In this document: piece after piece, positions 6,203 through 11,008 of the stretch
Numbering within the stretch: the stretch's first letter is position 1
Layout of the letters: every line of letters starts with the position of its first letter
Assembly: GCA_005882415.1 (NCBI GenBank)
Contig: VBAE01000269.1
Coordinates: 1 to 11,008 of the forward strand
Origin: Alphaproteobacteria bacterium
GTDB taxonomy: Bacteria > Pseudomonadota > Alphaproteobacteria > Sphingomonadales > Sphingomonadaceae
Direction of reading: 5' to 3'
Length of the DNA: 11,008 nt
Notes under the pieces: generated by a model
What the model was told of the DNA's origin: nothing
Databases searched by the model: none
Seen by the model: the letters and a program-made list of their open reading frames with translations, nothing else
Program-made: the position numbers and the translations under genes

Positions 6203-7210
6203 ATGGCCCGGAACACGCGCCTGGAAGATATTGCCGCGCTCGCGGGCGTCTCGATCTCGACCGCGTCGCGGGCGCTGAACGACAGCCCGTCGGTCAATGC
6301 GCGGACCAAGCAGCTGATCTGGAAGCTGGCGCGCGAGCAGGATTATCCGTTCCGCCGCTACATGCCGGCGGGGCCGATCGGCGCGACGGGCACGATAGCG
6401 ATCGTCGTTCCGCCGCCGCAGGGCCGGGAGGGGCGGCTGTCCGACCCCTTCTTCCTCGAGCTGTTCGCCGGGGTGGGCGATGCGGCGCGGGAGCGGGGCT
6501 GCGACGTCATCGTCAGCCATTTCGCGCCGACCTCGTTCGACGATCTCTCCGCCGCGATGACGACCAGCCGAGCCGACGGGGTGATCTTCCTCGGCCAGAG
6601 CTCGCTCCACCACGCCTTCAATCGGCTGAGCGGAAGCGGCTTCCGCTTCGTCGTCTGGGGCGCTCAGCTTCCCGACCAGGCCTATTGCTCGGTCGGCAGC
6701 GACAATCTGACCGGCGGCCGGCGGGCGACGTCGCACTTGGCGCGGCTGGGCCGCAAGCGCATCGTCTATCTCGGCGACACCGACGCGCCCGAAGTCGCCC
6801 AGCGCCACCGCGGCTATCTCGACGCGCTGGAGCAGGCGGGGCTTCCCGTCGATCCGGCTTTGATCGTGCCGGCGCATTTCACGGTGGAATCGTCCGAATC
6901 GACGGTCGACGCCTTGATCTCGTCCGGCCTCAGCTTCGACGGCATCGTCGCCGCGAGCGACCTCATCGCTCTGGGCGCGATCCGGGCTCTGCGGCGGGCG
7001 GGGATCGGGGTTCCGGAGGACGTGTCGGTGGTCGGCTATGACGACATCCCCTTCGCCCGCTACAACCGCCCGGCGATGACCACGATCAGCCAGGATACGG
7101 CGCGGGCCGGGCGGCTGCTGGTCTCCAAGCTGCTCGACACCGGCGAGGGCGAGATGCGCTCCGAGCGGGTTTCGACGGACCTGTTCGTCCGCGAATCCTG
7201 CGGGGGCTGA
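6203..7210 (+). CDS. LacI-family transcriptional regulator of the alpha-glucan locus
   Basis: The 335-residue protein has the LacI/GalR layout. An N-terminal helix-turn-helix and hinge helix (~residues 5-60) includes LEDIAALAGVSISTASRALN, and a periplasmic-binding-like sensor domain follows (IAIVVPPPQ, ADGVIFLG, GSDNLTGGRRATSHLA, RKRIVYLGD, FDGIVAASDLIALGA). The conserved GYDDIPFARY and PAMTTI elements lie near the C-terminus. It is divergent from the GH97 operon and convergent, with a 5-bp gap, on the GH13 genes, so it probably responds to a maltodextrin or glucose-type ligand and represses one or both operons; ligand and targets are inferred. The start ATG at 6203 fits the family N-terminus exactly, yet no Shine-Dalgarno is seen (GTTTGCATA precedes it) and a candidate operator ends two bases upstream. 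Full length, no lesion. Confidence 0.95.
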   Translation: MARNTRLEDIAALAGVSISTASRALNDSPSVNARTKQLIWKLAREQDYPFRRYMPAGPIGATGTIAIVVPPPQGREGRLSDPFFLELFAGVGDAARERGCDVIVSHFAPTSFDDLSAAMTTSRADGVIFLGQSSLHHAFNRLSGSGFRFVVWGAQLPDQAYCSVGSDNLTGGRRATSHLARLGRKRIVYLGDTDAPEVAQRHRGYLDALEQAGLPVDPALIVPAHFTVESSESTVDALISSGLSFDGIVAASDLIALGAIRALRRAGIGVPEDVSVVGYDDIPFARYNRPAMTTISQDTARAGRLLVSKLLDTGEGEMRSERVSTDLFVRESCGG

Positions 7211-7215
7211 GCCCA

Positions 7216-8737
7216 TCACCCCCGCTCGGCGATATAGCCGGAGGTAGCGGGCAGCCCCTGCTCCGACGCGCCGCCGACGCTTTCGACGATCCGCCAGCCG
7301 CGCGGTAGGGGATGCGCAACGCTTTCACCGCCGAGGTTGAACACGCACAGCAATTCCTCACCACGCTCGAAGACGAGGAGGGGAGCGGCGGCGTCATGAC
7401 GCCGGATCGCGCCGGTGCGGAGCGCCTCGCGGTCCTTGCGGAGCGCGATCAGGCGGCGGGTGAGGGCGAGCGTGGAGCGCGGGTCGCGCTCCTGCCGGTC
7501 GACTGAGAGGGCGACATGGTCGGGGTCGACCGGGAGCCAGGGCTCGGCGGCCGAGAAGCCGGCATTGGGCGCGGCGCCGGTCCAGGGCATCGGGGTGCGG
7601 GCCCCGTCGCGGCCCTTTGCCGCGAAGGCTCATCAGCAGAAGCATTGCCAGCGCGGCGAAGCGGGCGGGCTCGGCCTCGCCAAGCCAGCGCGACACGACG
7701 CGGGGCGCGTCGTGGTTTGAGAATGCCCAGCTCGGCCAGCCCTCGCCTTCCTCGCCCGGCCAGAGTTGCATCGTGTCGCCGACCAGATCGGCGGTCAGAT
7801 TCTGCGCGTAGAGGAAGTTGAATCCGTAGGCGCTGTTCAGCCGGGCGGGCCCTTCAGTGAACAGCTTCATCTCCCGGTCCGCCTGCTCGCCGCCCACTTC
7901 GGCGACGGTGAAGCGGTCGGCCCCATAGGAGTCGATCAGCGAGCGAAGCCGCTCGAGGAAGGCGGGGATGTCCGGGTGCGACTGGTTGTGGAAATGGTGC
8001 TGGAAGTCGAACGGGCGGGTCCGCTTCGCCGCCGGGTCCGCGACGGGTGGATTGTCGGTCAGTTTCGGGTCGTGCATCGCGAAGTTGATCGCGTCGAGGC
8101 GGAAGCCGTCGACGCCCCGCTCCAGCCAGAAGCGGGCGGTGGCGAGCAGGGCCTCCTGAACCTCGGGATTGTGGACGTTGAGGTCCGGCTGGGCGCTCAG
8201 GAAATTGTGGAGATAGTACTGGCCGCGGCGGGCATCCCAGGTCCAGCTCGGGCCGTGGAAGACCGACTGCCAATTGTTCGGCGGGGAGCCGTCGGCTTTG
8301 GCGTCCGCCCAGACGTACCAGTCGGCCTTTTCATTGTCGCGGCTCGACCGGCTTTCGTGGAACCAGGCGTGCTGGTCCGAGGTGTGGGAATAGACCTGGT
8401 CGATGATGATTTTGAGGCCGAGGCCGTGGGCGCGTTCGAGCAGCCGGTCGAAATCGGCCAGCGTTCCGAAGATCGGGTCGACCCCCTGATAGTCGGCGAT
8501 GTCGTAGCCATAATCCTTCATCGGGGAAGTGAAGAAGGGCGACAGCCACACTGCGTCGACGCCCAGAGAGGCGATATGGTCGAGCCGCTCGGTGATCCCG
8601 GGGAGGTCGCCGACCCCGTCGCCATTGGTGTCGAGGAAGGAGCGGGGGTAGACCTGATAGATGACCGCGCCGCGCCACCAGGGTGCGGCGGCCGCTTCCG
8701 GCCGGGATTGGTCGCGCGCTAAAGCAAGCTGGTTCAC
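7216..8737 (-). pseudogene. GH13 alpha-glucosidase (oligo-1,4/1,6-glucosidase type) broken by an internal out-of-frame deletion
   Basis: This cytoplasmic-type GH13 enzyme would hydrolyse maltose and maltodextrins to glucose; it has no signal peptide. The 5' frame opens at GTG 8737, overlapping the amylase stop as GTGA. It shows WWRGAVIYQVYPRSFLDTNG, GVDAVWLSPFFTSPMKDYGY, and the full catalytic triad: Asp215 in DGFRLDAINFA, Glu280 in FTVAEVGGE and Asp343 in FSNHDAPR. It is canonical to LLLMSLRG (residue 373), then becomes out-of-frame sequence to a stop at 7394. The normal continuation, KGRDGARTPMPWTGAAPN and the C-terminal beta domain (LIALRKDREAL, LLCVFNLGGE), lies in another frame from 7629 to 7216. 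The family segment that should follow SLRG, normally containing T-P-x-x-Y-Q-G-E-E-x-G, is missing (~30-35 residues). Unless this is an assembly error, the product is truncated and lacks the end of the barrel. Confidence 0.9.
7618..7630 (-). other. Deletion/frameshift junction in the GH13 alpha-glucosidase gene
   Basis: The minus-strand bases GCCTTCGCGGCA (7629-7618) read S-L-R-G in the upstream frame (canonical ...LLLMSLRG) and A-F-A-A in the downstream frame (leading into KGRDGARTPMPW). The downstream frame has a stop codon at 7632-7630 immediately before it. A 12-bp stretch that makes family sense in both frames is what a deletion between two short direct repeats would leave. The two original repeat copies are inferred, since only one remains. 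Confidence 0.75.
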
Positions 8738-10584
8738 CGCTGTGTCGTCCTGCAGATCATATAGTCGAGCGGCGCGAGTTCGATCCGGTAGCTTCCCGGG
8801 GCCGACGCCGTTGGCGCGCAGGCGCCGCGCACCGCCTGCCAGCTGAGCGAGCCCGCATCAACCGCGACCTGCGCCGAAACCGGCGCGGTCGAGGTGTTGA
8901 ACACGACCAGGGTCTCGCCCCCGCCCGACGGCGCGCGGCGGGAGAAAGCGAGCAGGCCCGGCCCCTCGCCGGCGAAGCGCAGCACCTGGTCGCCGCTGCG
9001 TAGCGCCGGATCGGCGGCGCGGATCGCGGCCATCGAGGACAGCGCCCGGTAGACCGGCGATGCGGTGTCGAAATTGGACTGGGCGGTGGTCGCGGACGAT
9101 CCGACCAGGCGGTTGTCGTTATAGCTCGCGACCTTGCTCGGGAACATGTCCTCCCGCGAATCCTGGTCGCCGCCGTCGCCGGCGAAGCCCTGCTCGTCGC
9201 CATAATAGACGACCGGGCTGCCGCGGCTGAAGAACAGCATCGCATTGCCGAGGATGACGCGGCGGGCGATCTCGTCCTCCGATGCCTTGGGGTTCGCCTC
9301 GCGGACGAAATGGGCGAAGCGGCCCATGTCGTGATTGCCGATGAAGGTGGGGAGGCGCTTGGCGGTCTCCTCGCCGTCCGCATAGAGCGCATCGAGGCTG
9401 AACAGCCGGCCGAGCCGCGAGGTCGGCGCGCCGCGGGCGACGACGTCGGTCACCGCCATCTGAAAGGCGAAATCGAGCACGCCGGGATAGCGGTCGACCT
9501 TGGTGAAGCGGGCGAGCATCGCCGGGTCGGGATCGGCGACTTCGCCGAAGATGTGGAAGTTCGGAATCCCCCGCGCCTTGGCCCGCTCGGTCATCGCGGG
9601 GACGAAGGCCTGCCAGAATTCCGGGTTCACATGGCGGGCGGTGTCGATGCGGAAGCCGTCGACCCGGAAGTCGTCGATCCAGCGCCCGTAAATCTCGATG
9701 AAGCCGTCCACCACCCGCGGATTCTCGGTGAACACGTCGTCCAGCCCGGAAAAGTCGCCCATCGTCGAGCTCTCGCCGGCAAAGGTCGAATCGCCGCGAT
9801 TGTGGTAGTAGATGGGGTCGTTCAGCCAGTCCGGCTTCTTCACCCGCTCCTCGCCCTTCGGGACGTAAGGCGTGTAGGCATAATCGGAGCGGGTCAGCCG
9901 GGCGAAATTGCCGCTGCGCTGGCCGGCCTTGTCGGAGCCTTCGAAGCCGGAATTGATCGCCGCTCCGCCGGTCCCGCCGCGGGTCTGGTACGGATAGTCG
10001 GCTAGGCTTCGATAGGCGCAGTCGTTCTTCGGGCATTCGCGGTACTTGATGACGTCCGCGGTGTGGTTGGTGATGATGTCGAGATAGACCTTCATCCCCC
10101 GCGCATGGGCCGCATCGACGAACCGCTTCAAATCCGCCTTGGTCCCGAAATGCGGATCGACGTCGGTGAAGTCGGTGATCCAATAGCCGTGATAGCCCGA
10201 CGATTCCTGGCCCGGCGGCCCCTGCACCGGCTTGTTCTTGTAGATGGGGCCGAGCCAGATCGCGGTGGCGCCGAGGCCCTGGATATAGTCGAGCCGGTCG
10301 GTCAGGCCCTTCAGGTCGCCGCCATGGTAGAAGCCTTTGTGGGTCGGATCGAAGCCGGTCTGAAGCCGGCCGCCCAATAGGCCGCCGCGGTCGTTCGACG
10401 TGTCGCCATTCTCGAACCGGTCGGGGAGGACGAAATAGACCACCTCCTGCTCGGGCGTGCGGTCGAGATAGGAGGGGGCGCCCTGCCCGTTAGCGGACTG
10501 AACAGGCGCGGACTCGGCCGCCGCCGAAGCGGGTGCGAGGCATAGCAGGGCAGCCGCCAGGGCCGCCGCACGGTTCGGATGCAT
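8734..10584 (-). CDS. Secreted GH13 alpha-amylase / maltodextrin hydrolase
   Basis: The 616-residue protein would cut internal alpha-1,4 bonds of starch or longer maltodextrins outside the cytoplasm. A signal peptide (MHPNRAAALAAALLCLAPAS, A-x-A site near residue 23) is followed by the GH13 barrel: VVYFVLPDRFENGD, YHGGDLKGLTDRLDYIQGLG, AIWLGPIYKN, MKVYLDIITNHTADV, the nucleophile motif DGFRIDTARHVNPEF (Asp314), acid/base IFGEVADPDP (Glu348) and stabiliser FIGNHDMGRF (Asp419). A C-terminal beta domain follows (LLAFSRRAPS, ETLVVFNTSTAPV). The frame stays open upstream to the window edge, but the ATG at 10584 is chosen because AGGAGGG lies 7-8 bases before it and the signal peptide begins there; the upstream translation has no protein-like character. 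Its stop overlaps the GTG of the GH13 alpha-glucosidase, so the two form an operon. GH13 subfamily and exact product range are not determined. Confidence 0.94.
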   Translation of the reverse strand: MHPNRAAALAAALLCLAPASAAAESAPVQSANGQGAPSYLDRTPEQEVVYFVLPDRFENGDTSNDRGGLLGGRLQTGFDPTHKGFYHGGDLKGLTDRLDYIQGLGATAIWLGPIYKNKPVQGPPGQESSGYHGYWITDFTDVDPHFGTKADLKRFVDAAHARGMKVYLDIITNHTADVIKYRECPKNDCAYRSLADYPYQTRGGTGGAAINSGFEGSDKAGQRSGNFARLTRSDYAYTPYVPKGEERVKKPDWLNDPIYYHNRGDSTFAGESSTMGDFSGLDDVFTENPRVVDGFIEIYGRWIDDFRVDGFRIDTARHVNPEFWQAFVPAMTERAKARGIPNFHIFGEVADPDPAMLARFTKVDRYPGVLDFAFQMAVTDVVARGAPTSRLGRLFSLDALYADGEETAKRLPTFIGNHDMGRFAHFVREANPKASEDEIARRVILGNAMLFFSRGSPVVYYGDEQGFAGDGGDQDSREDMFPSKVASYNDNRLVGSSATTAQSNFDTASPVYRALSSMAAIRAADPALRSGDQVLRFAGEGPGLLAFSRRAPSGGGETLVVFNTSTAPVSAQVAVDAGSLSWQAVRGACAPTASAPGSYRIELAPLDYMICRTTQR

Positions 10585-10632
10585 GATGCTTCCCTCCTGT
10601 CGAGGCCGCGCGATTCGTTTCGCCCCGCCTCC

Positions 10633-10671
10633 TTTTTGCAATTGTTTGCAGGACCGCCGCCGCCCGGTCAA
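10633..10671 (-). promoter_or_regulatory. Candidate amylase-operon promoter overlapped by a LacI-type operator
   Basis: On the minus strand CTTGACC gives a good alphaproteobacterial -35 (TTGACC, 10671-10666). A weak -10, AACAAT (10646-10641), follows at a longish 19-base spacing. Overlapping it is TGCAAACAATTGCAAAAA (10650-10633), which shares both ends, TGCAAAC and GCAAAAA, with the site next to lacI (6200-6181). An operator over the -10 region about 50-65 bases before the ATG would suit repression. The -10 is poorly conserved, so the promoter call is tentative. Confidence 0.4.
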
Positions 10672-10774
10672 GCCCGCCTCTGGAGGAGCGAAATTGCTGC
10701 ACTGCACAGAGAGGGGAGGCGATGCATTCTGTGTCCGCCACGCAACAGCCGCGGGACTGAAATGAATTTGCCGC

Positions 10775-10804
10775 TTGCAAGTTTCGCCGGAAGTTTGCAG
10801 TAAT
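10775..10804 (+). promoter_or_regulatory. Candidate plus-strand promoter with embedded GTTTGCA half-site
   Basis: TTGCAA (10775-10780) and AGTAAT (10799-10804) are spaced by 18 bases and could be a -35/-10 pair reading rightward to the gene that seems to start at 11006. The -10 side carries AAGTTTGCAGTAAT, which matches AAGTTTGCATAAT at the lacI start except for one inserted G. The 5' leader would be about 195 bases. Either element could instead be a regulator binding site. Confidence 0.35.
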
Positions 10805-11005
10805 TTGCGTAACAGCAGACCGCGGGACAATCGCGGCGCAAGGTCGGAGGTGGGGGCGCTGTTTTTCGAAGGCACTTCCATATCCGGCTTACAGGGGGCC
10901 GGAATCGCGTAATTTCCGTTGTTTAGCGGCGCGAAACGGGTCCGGATCGAGCTTGAGAGGCCGACCCGGTGGAGCTCACGGGCGGCCGGCCAACGGAGGA
11001 CCGCC

Positions 11006-11008
11006 ATG
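11006..11008 (+). CDS. Probable start codon of a plus-strand gene leaving the window
   Basis: The window ends in ATG, preceded by GGAGGA (10995-11000) and a 5-base spacer, close to an ideal ribosome binding site. No coding sequence is available, so the product is unknown. In loci of this kind a TonB-dependent receptor or a sugar transporter often sits here, but that is only context-based expectation. Confidence 0.4.

Larger units (their letters stand above)
10585..11005. other. Intergenic control region upstream of the alpha-amylase
   Basis: These 421 bases hold no convincing gene. On the minus strand the amylase frame stays open, but its translation is basic, low in hydrophobic pattern and unlike a protein. 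The region contains candidate promoter and operator elements (10633-10671 and 10775-10804), a spaced direct repeat with core CCGCGGGAC at 10749-10757 and 10820-10828, each preceded by AACAGC, and at the right end a ribosome binding site for a plus-strand gene. A divergent promoter region serving the amylase operon on one side and a plus-strand gene on the other explains the layout best. Confidence 0.6.

Noticed and set aside
3993..6203. A 736-codon plus-strand open frame opposite GH97
   Set aside because: It is the antisense shadow of a clearly conserved GH97 gene in GC-rich DNA; its product is repetitive Asp/Gly/Glu/Val-rich sequence with no domain.
6199..6204. CATAAT as a -10 element for lacI
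   Set aside because: It overlaps the start codon, so transcription would begin inside the gene, and no -35 lies at a proper distance.
7211..7215. A bidirectional terminator between lacI and the GH13 gene
   Set aside because: The gap is only five bases and I see no clear stem with a T tract at either gene end.
7216..7590. A separate small gene starting MPWTGAAPNAG
   Set aside because: It is the C-terminal part of the GH13 alpha-glucosidase in a different frame; the KGRDGARTP motif extends in that frame upstream of this ATG.
10585..11007. N-terminal extension of the amylase to the window edge
   Set aside because: The frame is open, but the translation lacks protein-like character, the signal peptide begins at the ATG at 10584 and a strong AGGAGGG precedes that ATG. 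The stretch also holds promoter-like elements.
1..11008. CRISPR array, tRNA/rRNA gene, insertion sequence or phage/defence system
   Set aside because: No regularly spaced repeats, tRNA-like cloverleaf, transposase motifs or recognisable defence proteins were seen; all long conserved frames belong to carbohydrate metabolism or its regulator.

Overview
This is a GC-rich chromosomal stretch from what looks like an alphaproteobacterium, most probably Sphingomonadales. That placement is an inference from the GC content, the protein style and the zwf-pgl-edd gene order; no rRNA or marker gene is present to confirm it. The theme is alpha-glucan (starch/maltodextrin) breakdown joined directly to glucose catabolism by the oxidative Entner-Doudoroff route.

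Layout. A minus-strand cluster covers 1-6110, in transcription order: a secreted GH97 alpha-glucosidase (4083-6110), a secreted alpha/beta-fold esterase (3019-4086), zwf (1635-3029), pgl (1027-1638) and edd (1-1030, cut by the window edge). Every junction in this cluster overlaps by 4-11 nt, so it is almost certainly one operon. A LacI-type regulator (6203-7210) is divergent from it. Convergent to lacI is a second minus-strand pair: a secreted GH13 alpha-amylase (8734-10584) followed, with a 4-nt overlap, by a cytoplasmic-type GH13 alpha-glucosidase (7216-8737). About 420 bp of regulatory DNA precede the amylase. The last three bases look like the ATG of a plus-strand gene leaving the window.

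How it fits together. The secreted amylase and GH97 enzyme would cut glucan to maltodextrins and glucose. The GH13 alpha-glucosidase would finish imported maltodextrins. Zwf, Pgl and Edd would carry glucose-6-phosphate to KDPG. The LacI protein is the obvious candidate sensor. TGCAAAC/GTTTGCA half-sites occur in both control regions that flank the hydrolase genes and are candidate operators.

Most notable. Two genes carry the same kind of lesion. In zwf (near 1700-1715) and in the GH13 alpha-glucosidase (near 7618-7630) a family-conserved segment is missing and the reading frame changes at the gap, while the conserved downstream protein continues in another frame. The GH13 junction reads sensibly in both frames across 12 bp, which suggests a deletion between short direct repeats. 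Whether these are real mutations or assembly errors cannot be decided here. A second oddity is a 134-bp composite inverted-repeat element that forms the first ~48 codons of the esterase reading frame. I did not find CRISPR arrays, tRNAs, transposases or a clearly novel defence or mobile system.
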